64,000 bases of DNA from Alteromonas gilva (GTDB lineage Bacteria > Pseudomonadota > Gammaproteobacteria > Enterobacterales > Alteromonadaceae), in contig NZ_JAQQXP010000004.1 of NCBI RefSeq assembly GCF_028595265.1, forward strand, positions 62,001 to 126,000, given 5' to 3'. The translations under genes were made by a program, and so were the position numbers. The notes below the pieces were generated by a model that was not told where the DNA came from, searched no databases, and was given only the letters and a program-made list of their open reading frames with translations. Shown in pieces: positions 8,887 through 17,290 of the stretch. The first letter of the stretch is position 1. Each line of letters starts with the position of its first letter.

Positions 8887-9150
8887 ATTCGGTACCACAA
8901 TAACTTGGATACAGGCATTCTACAGATTGTCTTTGTCTTCCCTTGCAGTAGGGGCGGGTTTTTCCGCCACTCTATGGACAACCGCACGGCTTCTTGTGGC
9001 CAATTTTAGCTCCATTTGAAAGTGCCTGACCTTGCCAAACCATCAAATGTCAGAGACTGACAATCAGAGCGCAGGTCAGTTTATTGCGCCAATCCAACTT
9101 CGCTGTAGCTTGAATCAGTATTGAAATAAATGTGTTCGAGGTGAAGCTTG

Positions 9151-9426
9151 ATGAAACTAACGTGCCTGACTGCTGCTACCCTGGCTGTGATGACCTCACC
9201 TTCAAATGCGAGCCACGAGCAAGAAGAGCGGGTAATCAGAGTAAATCGAAGGGAGGTAGTGCTTTTAACTTCCAATGACGCTGTAACAGTCGACTACCGG
9301 CTCAATAAGCGATGGGCTATACAGATTGAAGCAACCTCTGCAGACAAGGTGTGCGAATCGGAAACAACTGAACATGACATCCGAAAGAAGATTATTGTAA
9401 CGGCAACACTTCAGTTTCGTTTCTGA
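9151..9426 (+). CDS. small secreted hypothetical protein
   Basis: The 91-aa protein begins MKLTCLTAATLAVMTSPSNAS, a signal peptide; GAGGTG precedes the ATG. The mature part contains IRVNRREVVLLTSNDAVTVDY and ends in TATLQFRF, a Phe-terminated strand such as outer-membrane proteins use. No family is recognised. Confidence 0.6.
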   Translation: MKLTCLTAATLAVMTSPSNASHEQEERVIRVNRREVVLLTSNDAVTVDYRLNKRWAIQIEATSADKVCESETTEHDIRKKIIVTATLQFRF

Positions 9427-9455
9427 GCGTTCTTTCGAAGCGCTCATTTTATTTA
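9425..9455 (+). terminator. probable intrinsic terminator
   Basis: GAGCG...CGCTC stem-loop directly after the stop codon, followed by ATTTTATTTAG. Confidence 0.5.
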
Positions 9456-9629
9456 GTCATTGCCCCGGGGCAGTCTACTCTCTCGATGACAAGACTCCCA
9501 ACCTTGTGGTACGTTGCTGGCTTGAACTGGCCCCAAAGCTATGTAACCGCAATGACTTTCAAGATGAACAGTGTGGTGGCCGGCAAAACAGTATCTTCGT
9601 AGCAATATTCACAGCGCGACTACCAACCA

Positions 9630-9815
9630 ATGCCCACACAGCCACTAGACTTACCAGAGGAAAACTGCCAGCTAGTACTCTATAGTAAATCACCGACCGC
9701 AAAGTTCAACGCTGTATTCAGGGACGGTGTTTTTCATGTAACAGGGCATTGGGCGATTAAAGAATTAAAACCAGAAGATGTTGACGTATGGGACTATGCT
9801 GGGCAAGTTAGCTAA
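9630..9815 (+). CDS. small hypothetical protein
   Basis: A 61-aa ORF whose second half (FRDGVFHVTGHWAIKELKP) has normal protein composition, 41 nt ahead of the next gene on the same strand. No good ribosome-binding site is visible, so it may be the end of a decayed gene. Confidence 0.35.
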   Translation: MPTQPLDLPEENCQLVLYSKSPTAKFNAVFRDGVFHVTGHWAIKELKPEDVDVWDYAGQVS

Positions 9816-9856
9816 TAAAGGTTAGTTAGCTTAACGGAATATAAAAGGGATTACCT

Positions 9857-10483
9857 ATGAACAATGTATTTTTTAGACCTTGGGTCGGAAGCCAGTATGG
9901 ACAGCCTAATTCAGTTTTTAGCAACAAAATTTTAATTCTCGGTGATTCACACTATACAGATGAGTCAGAAATTGGAGAATTGGACTCTCAAAAACAATCC
10001 AGTGATTTCACAACGGGTGTGATGACAGACTATTTAGATGAGAGTATCAAAGGTAATTGGAAATCCACTTTTACTAAGTTCATGAACAGCTTCGTGCAAG
10101 GAACAGCTCATGAAGAATGCCTTCGAGAGCAACTGTGGAACTCCGTAATGTTTTATAACTACTTGCAGATCCCAGCAGGTTCAAATCCCAGACTCACTCA
10201 GCATTATAACTATAACGAAGACACTGATAGAAAGGCATTTTTAGAGGTTATTAGAGAATACGCACCGGATATAATAATCAGCTGGGGTAATAAGGTTTGG
10301 GATGCAATACCAGAAGATTTCGGCTCCGGATGTTATATCGCTAATGACGTTCATAGCGACTGCTTTTACACGTACCCATTTGAAGGGCGTGAAGTGAAGG
10401 TACTTGGAATCAACCACCCTTCAAGCGCCTATGAATCTTCTCGTTGGTCAAATGTGTTTAATGAAACTCAGGTGAACACTTAA
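9857..10483 (+). CDS. hypothetical protein with uracil-DNA-glycosylase-like motifs
   Basis: The 208-aa protein opens with a glycine-rich motif after a strand (KILILGDSHYTD), has DIIISWGNKVWDAIP in the middle and VKVLGINHPSS near the end. That order (strand plus G-D-S/E, central W-G-x-x-V, late H-P-S) recalls UDG-superfamily folds, whose motif 2 is HPS. Similarity is only at motif level and the protein could belong to another hydrolase group. AAGGGA precedes the ATG. No partner gene is obvious; it is followed by GC-rich hairpins at about 10573-10634. Confidence 0.55.
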   Translation: MNNVFFRPWVGSQYGQPNSVFSNKILILGDSHYTDESEIGELDSQKQSSDFTTGVMTDYLDESIKGNWKSTFTKFMNSFVQGTAHEECLREQLWNSVMFYNYLQIPAGSNPRLTQHYNYNEDTDRKAFLEVIREYAPDIIISWGNKVWDAIPEDFGSGCYIANDVHSDCFYTYPFEGREVKVLGINHPSSAYESSRWSNVFNETQVNT

Positions 10484-10648
10484 TTGCATTATTGTTGCTC
10501 ATACTCGAACTTACACTATTTATGGCAAGTCTTGGCCACGTCGGCCAGGCAGGGATGAACAAATACCAGCACGTCCTCTTTTTTGGACAAAGAACAGGCG
10601 TTCAACGCCATATCCAAGCGCCGCCGAGGCGGTCACTAGAATTAATCG

Positions 10649-11689
10649 TTATGAACTTTTACTCTCGATAGCGAGCACTCGTTTCTCTAGCTTTTTTATT
10701 TCTTCGAAGTTTAATCTCATTTGCTCTATATCTGGATTATCTTCGTTTTCTTCAGGGCTATAAAAATCGACTTCGCCACCTTTTTCAACAAACTCTATTA
10801 GATTTTTAACCGATTTCTCAAGAACCTTGAACTTTTCACCATCACCATTTTGATTAACGTTAAGATTTACTGAGATTTCTTTTGTAATAGATTCAAGTCC
10901 TTCCCTTTTTTCCTTATCAGCTTCCTTTGCCAATTCAGCCTCTAATTTCTGATTTCCAAGTTTAAGCGCTTTGATCTCTTCAGATTTCTTTCTAATAGTT
11001 AGCACTCTGTCAGCTACCTTAAGTGCCGAAAGTATGATTCGGCTAGTTGTTGCGGCAATCGCTGCTAGCACTGCAAGCTCAATTATAATGGAACCTTTCT
11101 GAGCGCCAACAATTTTAACATCTTCAGGCGCACCATCATGCGCCATAGCAATTCCCCGGCCTATTTCCCACCAAGTAGTACTTAACTTCTTTAGGTCTGT
11201 GAGATTATTGAGTGAAACATCATTCTGAAAATGAACACGCATAATAACTTGTTCACCTTCATCAGAATCTTCGTCGTCATCATCGACTAAAGTGATAAGG
11301 TTGGCTCTTAATTGATCAGACTTCTGAATTGCTTGACTGAGCTTGTCGTGTATAGATTTTACTTCAGTTGTTGCAGTAGCGATATCTAACGAGTTCCTAA
11401 AAAGCAAATTTTCTAAATTCGTAACGCCCTCGGAGCCTATGTATTGTGATATTTCGAGCCTCGATAGCATTTTTTCCTGCTCATTCGTAAGATCTGAAAC
11501 CGAAATATCCTCAATAGTATTAATAACAGCCTCTTTTTGGGCTTCGAAAGGCTGCATTGGTTGGTTATGATGAGCATTTACATTCTGCTGCATAGCTTTG
11601 TGAAGTTGCTGGTATTTTTGGGATACTTGCAGCTCTTTTATATTTTCATCTATCCAAAATGAAAGATTTAACAGCTCTTTAATTTGCAC
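10649..11689 (-). CDS. hypothetical coiled-coil protein with one membrane-associated segment
   Basis: The 346-aa protein starts at GTG with AAGGATAA upstream. The N-terminal half is helical, with an acidic loop (VDDDDEDSDEGEQ, about residue 140). A hydrophobic stretch (GSIIIELAVLAAIAATTSRIIL, about 205-226) is followed by a long charged coiled coil (KKSEEIKALKLGNQKLEAELAKEADKE) and an acidic C-terminus. It may be a membrane-attached scaffold. No family is recognised; nearby genes also encode membrane proteins of unknown role. Confidence 0.65.
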   Translation of the reverse strand: MQIKELLNLSFWIDENIKELQVSQKYQQLHKAMQQNVNAHHNQPMQPFEAQKEAVINTIEDISVSDLTNEQEKMLSRLEISQYIGSEGVTNLENLLFRNSLDIATATTEVKSIHDKLSQAIQKSDQLRANLITLVDDDDEDSDEGEQVIMRVHFQNDVSLNNLTDLKKLSTTWWEIGRGIAMAHDGAPEDVKIVGAQKGSIIIELAVLAAIAATTSRIILSALKVADRVLTIRKKSEEIKALKLGNQKLEAELAKEADKEKREGLESITKEISVNLNVNQNGDGEKFKVLEKSVKNLIEFVEKGGEVDFYSPEENEDNPDIEQMRLNFEEIKKLEKRVLAIESKSS

Positions 11690-11963
11690 AATTTATCCTT
11701 TAACTTATAACATTGAAATGATACGGTCCTTTTGAGTCACAAATAAAACAACTCATTATTGAAATATTACAGCTTTACGCCAACAAGTCATACACTTATG
11801 CGTTCACAAAGCACGTAAGAAAAATATAAAGGGAATGCATGCAATATGTGTCGGCTCGAAGGACTACACAACGTATTGAGCAGCCCAAAAGCGTCAGAGA
11901 CAGCTTGAGACAAATGTCTGCACTTTGTCGAAGTGACGTTACTGTAATGGCTTAATATGTGGA

Positions 11964-12356
11964 TTATGATGTAACCCTAGCAAAAAAGCCTTGAATACCT
12001 AAAGCTGAACAGCCAACAACAAGAGAAGTAAATATCACAACATCACCACCTGTACTATCTGGTGAAGCAAATGGAACATAATATTGTATTACGTTCGATG
12101 CAAAGCCATACCCAACAGCCCCACCCAAAATAATACCAACTCCTAAGATCGTCATCGGCTTTCCTTTATGCGTTAAATGATATAGATCCAACAATAATCG
12201 CACCGCAGATGACGTGATGCCAGCACCTATCCCACAAATGATAAAACGCATTGTTCTGTCCCAAAAATTGTCGCCTTGATAGAACCAAGAATCCAAATTG
12301 AATCCAAGAAACGAAACAATCAGACCAAAGCCAATGACAAATATAAATTTTTTCAT
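11964..12356 (-). CDS. small membrane protein
   Basis: A 130-aa protein with about four hydrophobic segments (KKFIFVIGFGLIVSFLGF, FIICGIGAGITSSAV, ILGVGIILGGAVGYGF, VVIFTSLVVGCSALGI). GAAAGG precedes the ATG. It lies 60 nt after the ankyrin protein gene and is probably co-transcribed with it. Function unknown. Confidence 0.65.
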   Translation of the reverse strand: MKKFIFVIGFGLIVSFLGFNLDSWFYQGDNFWDRTMRFIICGIGAGITSSAVRLLLDLYHLTHKGKPMTILGVGIILGGAVGYGFASNVIQYYVPFASPDSTGGDVVIFTSLVVGCSALGIQGFFARVTS

Positions 12357-12415
12357 TGTACTTTCCTTTCGAGTAATTGAGTTTTGCAGCTAAAATGATG
12401 GCTAGTCCACCTAAA

Positions 12416-13138
12416 TTACACTGCGCTCTGTTCAAGAGACAAACTTAACCGTTCAACACACTTCTCTTGCCTGAGCTTTATTGCGAGTTCTAGTGCTGTA
12501 TGCTCCCAATAATTCTTCAACTCTCGATCTGCTCCGTTTGATAGAAGCCAGTAAATAATATCCGGAGAGTCCTTTCTTACGGCAACATGTAGTGGTCTAT
12601 CTTGAATTTCGTCTTCTGAGTTAATAAGAACATGTAACTCAGAGGGTGATAACTCTTTTTTAATTGCTGATAAAGTTTCAACATCTGAATTCTCAACAGC
12701 ATGAAAAAAATTGGCAACAGTCACGTCTGAATAATTTTGGCTAGGCACTTTCAATCCAGAACGTTCAAACTTAGCGGCATTGTCTGCAGATTTACATAAG
12801 CTCAAAGCAGCATCAAACGCCTCAATCCCGCCGTCGACTATAGCTTTATCGTGTTTTTCCCCTTTAGCCCTTTCACCCGTATACTTCGTTACTCCTTTTA
12901 ATCCGCTTTGTGCTATTACCTGAGACATAAATCTGAGCGCCTTGAACAGCATAGACACAGAAAAAAGAAAAGTAACTATACCTATGATAATTCCAGCGGT
13001 TGAATTAATAACTTTCCCTACCAGTCCACCCAACAACATGGCCAAAGCCAGAGAAATCAAGGTTGCATTGATTAATCTTCTAAACGATTGACTGTAGAGG
13101 TAAAAAAATAAAACGACTATGGCTATTACAATATGCAT
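12416..13138 (-). CDS. membrane-anchored ankyrin-repeat protein
   Basis: The 240-aa product begins with two or three transmembrane segments (residues 1-70: IVIAIVVLFFYLYS, LISLALAMLLGGLVG, IIIGIVTFLFSVSML). The C-terminal part has ankyrin-type repeats: NFFHAVENSDVETLSAI, DRPLHVAVRKDSPDIIYWLLSNGAD and HTALELAIKLRQEKCVERL. Ankyrin repeats bind other proteins, so a membrane-tethered interaction role is likely. The target is unknown. Confidence 0.75.
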   Translation of the reverse strand: MHIVIAIVVLFFYLYSQSFRRLINATLISLALAMLLGGLVGKVINSTAGIIIGIVTFLFSVSMLFKALRFMSQVIAQSGLKGVTKYTGERAKGEKHDKAIVDGGIEAFDAALSLCKSADNAAKFERSGLKVPSQNYSDVTVANFFHAVENSDVETLSAIKKELSPSELHVLINSEDEIQDRPLHVAVRKDSPDIIYWLLSNGADRELKNYWEHTALELAIKLRQEKCVERLSLSLEQSAV

Positions 13139-13194
13139 TTGTTTCTTCTTGAACCTACAATTATTTAATATCTTTTCTCAAATAATAGTATATT

Positions 13195-13803
13195 TCAAAA
13201 ACCATTGAGTTTATCGGCAAACGCTTTCGCTGCTTCGTCCCGTGCCTCTACGGTACGTTTCTTTGCGTGCAACGCCTTGCATGCAGCCCACCCCATTTTA
13301 AACGCATACTCATAGACATCCAGAATGTGCTTCCAGGAATGAGGGCGAAATCGAAGCTTGGCTCTTAATTTTTCGGAACGTGCTTCAAAGTCCAGCCCAG
13401 ATTCGATATCGAGCGTGCTTACTTCCTGTTTTGATGGCTCTAAGTCTTCATTGGGATCTAAAAGGTATTCAAACAATAGCTCGTAGTTATCTTCTGCCAA
13501 GCCGGTCCTTTGAGCCATTGCTTTCAGTTTGCTCAGGGTTTCCTTGCGGATGGTTAATGTCGTCGTATTGTTCTTCGCATTGTATTTATACTTTCGCCAC
13601 CGGCCACTTAACCGTCGATGTGCATCCGGAGTCAGTACGGATCTAAGCGCTTTGAGGGCCAGTTTGGGCGAGTCTTTACTGTACTCAACATTTCTTTCCT
13701 CTGGAGAAGTAAAGTCCTCGACGCGAAGTCCTTTTTCAACCAACCCACTGGCAACGAACTGCTGCCAACATTCATCCGGTTGCTGATCATTTTGTGTTGC
13801 CAT
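13195..13803 (-). CDS. MatP-like ribbon-helix-helix DNA-binding protein
   Basis: The 202-aa protein carries LTPDAHRRLSGRWRKYKYNA, then a beta strand and helix pair (TTTLTIRKETLSKLKAMAQR, TGLAEDNYELLFEYL). This parallels MatP's [43 protein letters not shown] and GKTLSETIVQLI. MatP binds matS palindromes and organises the Ter macrodomain in E. coli. The homology is judged by eye and is moderate; N- and C-terminal parts differ. ATG 13803 follows AAGGT. It is divergent from the Cre-like recombinase. Two GTTAC-NN-GTAAC palindromes in the shared intergenic region are candidate operators. Confidence 0.65.
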   Translation of the reverse strand: MATQNDQQPDECWQQFVASGLVEKGLRVEDFTSPEERNVEYSKDSPKLALKALRSVLTPDAHRRLSGRWRKYKYNAKNNTTTLTIRKETLSKLKAMAQRTGLAEDNYELLFEYLLDPNEDLEPSKQEVSTLDIESGLDFEARSEKLRAKLRFRPHSWKHILDVYEYAFKMGWAACKALHAKKRTVEARDEAAKAFADKLNGF

Positions 13804-13879
13804 TCGCAATTACCTTAAAGGGCTCTCATTAATAAAGAGGGCTATCGTACCTCAGCTAAGAATAAAGAGATAACTTTTT

Positions 13880-13955
13880 GTTACCTGTAACGCTTAATTA
13901 TATAAAAGATAGGAAGGCAGCTACAGGCAAAGCCTAAAATTGTTACAGGTAACAA
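13880..13955. promoter_or_regulatory. pair of GTTACnnGTAAC palindromes
   Basis: GTTACCTGTAAC at 13880-13891 and TTGTTACAGGTAACAA at 13940-13955 lie upstream of the MatP-like gene. They resemble matS (GTGACRNYGTCAC) in layout but have a 2-bp centre and GTTAC arms. Likely operators for the MatP-like protein or the recombinase. Confidence 0.5.
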
Positions 13956-13985
13956 ATATAATTGACCAACTCACTCCCCTGCTCT

Positions 13986-14019
13986 ATTATTCTAGATAAC
14001 TGTAATTATCTAGAATAAT
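13986..14019. repeat. 34-bp lox-like recombination site
   Basis: Two perfect 13-bp inverted arms (ATTATTCTAGATA at 13986-13998; TATCTAGAATAAT at 14007-14019) flank an asymmetric 8-bp core ACTGTAAT. The 13-8-13 layout equals that of loxP, and the site lies 18 bp before the start of a Cre-like recombinase gene. Confidence 0.75.
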
Positions 14020-14037
14020 AAAATACGGGGTCTATGT

Positions 14038-14997
14038 ATGACCAGGCTGACGAATTTATCTATACGAGATAGCGTGACCAAAAAGATGGTCCTAGATAAC
14101 CTGAATGAATTTCGTCGGGATGTGCTCGATGATATGGCCGACAATACCAAAAAGGCCTACCTTTCAGATTTCGAGCAATATTTGTCATTCTGTGACATCC
14201 ATCAATGCCCGGCCATGTCCGATGACTGGAAAGTCACCAAGGACTCCATCAAAGCGTATTTTTTAACGTTAATGGACTCGGAGATTAAAAATGCCTCAAT
14301 TAAGCGGAAGTTGAGCGCGATAAAATTCTTCATCGGCATTGCGGAATTACCTGACCCCTTTAAGCACTCAAAGTTACTCCGTGACTTTGTGGCCAACAAG
14401 CTTAAAAAGAAGCCGGCAGCGCAAGACCAGGCAGAGCCAATTACGGCAGAAGTGCTAAAAGAACTGAATGATACTTTCAATCCAAACTCATTGTTAGATA
14501 TTCGCAACAAGCTGCTCGTTAACCTGGCTTTTGACACCTTGTTTCGAGCATCGAACCTTACCGGAATACAGCTTCACCATATTCATCGCGCCTCAAATTC
14601 TGTATTTGCGCCTTATTCGAAAACAGATCAGGAAGGCCATGGTATCTATGGCTATATCTCACCACGAACGTTAGCACTGCTGGATATGTGGCTAAATGCT
14701 ACCGGCATCACTGAAGGCATGGTATTCAGGAATCTATCACCCAAACATACGCTGCAGGATAGTAGTATGGGCTACCAGGCGATGTATAAAACGTTCAAGA
14801 CCTTTGGGGCCCGGCTCAATAATGGCCAAGAGTTTAGTTGCCACTCAACGAGAGTGGGAGCAACAGTCAGCATGACCGAGAAAAACAGACCTCTTATACA
14901 AATTATCCAGGCTGGAAACTGGAAATCTGAAAGAATGGCTGTACGTTACGGCGAACGCTCAAACGTTGCGAAAGGCGGTATGGCGGGAATCCTTTAA
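14038..14997 (+). CDS. Cre-like tyrosine recombinase
   Basis: The 319-aa protein has the complete tyrosine recombinase set: Arg170 (DTLFRASNL), Lys195 (YSKTDQEG), His269 and Arg272 (SCHSTRVGATVSM), Trp295 (QAGNWKSERM) and the nucleophile Tyr304 (VRYGERS). The spacing His-Arg-Trp-Tyr (3, 23, 9 residues) equals that of phage P1 Cre (H289, R292, W315, Y324). HSTRVGA and QAGNW also match Cre's HSARVGA and QAGGW. The N-terminal core-binding domain is about residues 15-120. CGGGG precedes ATG 14038. With the adjacent lox-like site, its likely job is resolving replicon multimers. Confidence 0.9.
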   Translation: MTRLTNLSIRDSVTKKMVLDNLNEFRRDVLDDMADNTKKAYLSDFEQYLSFCDIHQCPAMSDDWKVTKDSIKAYFLTLMDSEIKNASIKRKLSAIKFFIGIAELPDPFKHSKLLRDFVANKLKKKPAAQDQAEPITAEVLKELNDTFNPNSLLDIRNKLLVNLAFDTLFRASNLTGIQLHHIHRASNSVFAPYSKTDQEGHGIYGYISPRTLALLDMWLNATGITEGMVFRNLSPKHTLQDSSMGYQAMYKTFKTFGARLNNGQEFSCHSTRVGATVSMTEKNRPLIQIIQAGNWKSERMAVRYGERSNVAKGGMAGIL

Positions 14998-15014
14998 CAC
15001 CTGAATCATGCCTG

Positions 15015-15324
15015 TTAATGGATTATAGTAAATGGGCCACTTATCGGCCTTTCATTGCTACACAAGCTAACCAGAAAGGCATTTAACAAAAACAACTTAT
15101 TGATAGTGTCAGCCCTTATATTTGATACCGTTACTATCATACCAGTTACCACGCCGTGTAATCGGCATAAATCAGGCACACTAACCGCGCCAGATTCGCC
15201 TTCTTTTAAAATATTAATTATTTGGCTCTCGCTAAAACGTGTTTTTTTCATCTTGGTTCTCCATTAGGTTTACTGTAAATGGAAAACTCTATTAAGGCTA
15301 TTCTGATTTTAGGGGAGGGTTACA
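15015..15324 (-). mobile_element. IS3-family remnant (start of orfA plus right end)
   Basis: The ORF from 15251 begins MKKTRFSESQIINILKEGES and continues through VPDLCRLHG, the normal start of an IS3-family OrfA helix-turn-helix. It then loses similarity. A right-end-like sequence (reading inwards TGTAACCCTCCCC) ends at 15324 and resembles the end of the intact IS3 element nearby. The rest of the element is deleted. It marks an older insertion beside the recombinase gene. Confidence 0.7.
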
Positions 15325-15745
15325 ATTCCTTTAGCATCCCCTTCTTGTGAGCACTTACCGCTAGAGTAAAAAAAGACAAAAAACAAAAAATACAAACACT
15401 TGCTATGGCAATTTGAAACTGGATTTCTGATAATGAGTTTATCGAATAGAAAACCCCAAAGATACCAACGAACTGTGAAATCAATAAAATATAAAGCGCA
15501 GCCTTATATTCGTGATAGACCTTGGAACACATTGACGTATTTGTTGCTTGAACTACAATTTCCTTCTGATTGATCTTAAAAACTGCGCATAATGCTCCCA
15601 CCGTCTCAGCCGAAGTTATGCCAGTTTTTTCTACTCGCTGAATGGTCCTGAGACTTAAGCCACAGATCTTAGCAAGATGTTGTTGAGTCCAGTTATTTTT
15701 AATTCTTTGGTTTTTTAATACTTCTATATTCACATTCATTTCCAT
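15320..15745 (-). CDS. XRE-family regulator with C-terminal membrane segments
   Basis: The 141-aa product has an N-terminal helix-turn-helix (about residues 8-60: NNWTQQHLAKICGLSLRTIQRVEKTG) followed by two transmembrane helices (ALYILLISQFVGIFGVFY, IAIASVCIFCFLSFFTLAV). Such HTH-membrane proteins often act as membrane-sensing regulators. AGGACGAGG lies upstream. It sits between IS sequences, at the edge of the peptide island, but whether it controls that cluster cannot be told. Confidence 0.7.
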   Translation of the reverse strand: MEMNVNIEVLKNQRIKNNWTQQHLAKICGLSLRTIQRVEKTGITSAETVGALCAVFKINQKEIVVQATNTSMCSKVYHEYKAALYILLISQFVGIFGVFYSINSLSEIQFQIAIASVCIFCFLSFFTLAVSAHKKGMLKEL

Positions 15746-16064
15746 ACCTCGTCCTCCACTTTTTAGACATTATGATAATACTCTAAAAAAACATGTTTTA
15801 TCTACGACATTTATACGATGTCACATGACTTTAATGCGATCTTTGAACTTTTGTGTTTAGCATGTATTACTGCATCGGCTTAGTTTTCAATTCTTGATAT
15901 AGTTAGAGCTTCGGGTTTTGTTTTCGCACAAACGTTTCGAATATTTCCATTAGCATGCTCACTGTTTAATTCTTTTATTTTTAATAACCTCATCATACCT
16001 CTCCCGCTGCACTCTGTTATCCAGATAAGAACCTAGATTAGATTACTGCTGCAGGAAATCATAT
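15746..16064. other. region without a gene
   Basis: About 320 AT-rich bases between the XRE gene and the left end of the IS3-family element. I see no credible ORF or RNA; it presumably contains the promoter of the XRE gene (near 15760-15800, minus strand). Confidence 0.4.
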
Positions 16065-16078
16065 TGTCCACTTCCCCG

Positions 16079-16924
16079 TTAATGACACAGTTCTAAACTA
16101 GAGTTTTCCAATTTCTGTCGGTAAGCTGCCGGAGGCAGGTTACCCAGACTTTCATGGGTTCTTTCTTCGTTATAATCCAGTCGCCAGAACCAGGCCATTT
16201 CTCTTACCTGATTGAGATTCTCAAACAAGTAGGCATCCAGAAACTCTCTGCGAAATGAACCGTTAAAGCGTTCAACAAAACCATTTTGTTGTGGCTTACC
16301 TGGCTGGATATATATCAGTTCAATATTATTGGTTTCACACCAATCTGTCAGCGTCGCCGAAATTAGCTCCGGGCCATTATCCATGCGCAGCTGAGTTGGT
16401 AATCCACGCTCAGCTTTAAGTTGTTCTAAGACGCGCACGACACGGCCCGCAGGTAATGAGGTGTCAACTTCAATGGCTAAGCATTCGCGCGTGCCTTCAT
16501 CCACTACATTTAGTGTTCTGAATCGTTTACCGCAGTATAAAGTGTCATGCATAAAGTCCAACGCCCATTGGTGGTTCGCCTGCTCCATGACTTCCAGCGG
16601 CTGTGCTATTCGTTTAGGAAGCACCCGTTTAGTTCTGCGCTTTAAGTTCAACCCCATCTGACAATACACGCGATAAACACGTTTATGATTAAACGGAAAG
16701 CCTTTGAACCGCATTCGGCCAAAACACTTCCAGAAGCCTGCTCGTGGCGACTTCTCTAGTACCGCATTGATTGCATCAATGACAGCAGCATTTACTTTGC
16801 GCCAGTCTCGCTCGGGACGATAGAAGGTCGAACGGCCTATACCAACATACAGGCAGGCCTTCACGATACTTAGCCCCGCATCAACCAGTATGCTGACGCA
16901 CTCTCGTTTCTCTGATGTCACCAA
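16079..16924 (-). CDS. IS3-family transposase OrfB (DDE integrase domain)
   Basis: The 281-aa integrase-like protein has an HTH_21-type start (GLSIVKACLYVGIGRSTFYR) and the rve core with catalytic residues in WALDFMHD, RMDNGPE and QQNGFVERFNGSFRREFLD (D, D, E). It ends in YNEERTHESLGNLPPAAYR. Its TTG start overlaps the end of OrfA. The functional transposase is probably the OrfAB fusion made by -1 slippage on A6G (16928-16933, then C25-27 complement). Confidence 0.9.
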   Translation of the reverse strand: MVTSEKRECVSILVDAGLSIVKACLYVGIGRSTFYRPERDWRKVNAAVIDAINAVLEKSPRAGFWKCFGRMRFKGFPFNHKRVYRVYCQMGLNLKRRTKRVLPKRIAQPLEVMEQANHQWALDFMHDTLYCGKRFRTLNVVDEGTRECLAIEVDTSLPAGRVVRVLEQLKAERGLPTQLRMDNGPELISATLTDWCETNNIELIYIQPGKPQQNGFVERFNGSFRREFLDAYLFENLNQVREMAWFWRLDYNEERTHESLGNLPPAAYRQKLENSSLELCH

Positions 16925-17187
16925 CCCTTTTTTGCGACAAGCTCCTTAATCGCGTTATTTTCCAGGCTGACATCTGCAAACATTTTCTTAAGCTTTGCAT
17001 TTTCCTCTTCAAGCTCTTTCAATCGCTTGACGTCGGACGCTTCCATACCACCGTATTTAGACTTCCAGTTGTAATAAGTGGCACTGCTAATACCGTGTTG
17101 GCGGCACACTTCCTCAACTTTCCTACCCGCATCAACTTCTTTCAATACTGCGATGATCTGAGATTCTGTATAGCGTGATTTTTTCAT
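16918..17187 (-). CDS. IS3-family transposase OrfA
   Basis: An 89-aa HTH protein (MKKSRYTESQIIAVLKEVDAG ... VEEVCRQHGISSATYYNWKSKYGG) with a C-terminal leucine-zipper-like stretch (LKELEEENAKLKKMF). Its last codons (GCA AAA AAG GGT TGG TGA) contain the A-AAA-AAG heptamer used for -1 frameshifting into OrfB. I chose ATG 17187, the usual start motif. Confidence 0.9.
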   Translation of the reverse strand: MKKSRYTESQIIAVLKEVDAGRKVEEVCRQHGISSATYYNWKSKYGGMEASDVKRLKELEEENAKLKKMFADVSLENNAIKELVAKKGW

Positions 17188-17290
17188 AGTCGTCACCTGC
17201 GTTAATCATTGCAGAAAACTCTAATTATGTCTGTCTCAGTTTAGGGGAAGTGGACAATATGATAATTATGTAGATCGTATTTAAACAGTG

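Larger units (their letters stand above)
16065..17256 (-). mobile_element. intact IS3-family insertion sequence
   Basis: Terminal inverted repeats TGTCCACTTCCCC begin at 16065 and end (reverse complement) at 17256. They are flanked by a 4-bp direct repeat ATAT (16061-16064 and 17257-17260). The element encodes OrfA and OrfB with a frameshift signal. The 4-bp duplication and OrfB style fit the IS407 group. Confidence 0.85.

Noticed and set aside
10573..10634. GC-rich hairpins considered as an integron attC site
   Set aside because: No RYYYAAC/GTTRRRY core pair; simple hairpins (GGCGTT-CA-ACGCC; CCGCC-gag-GCGG) are enough.
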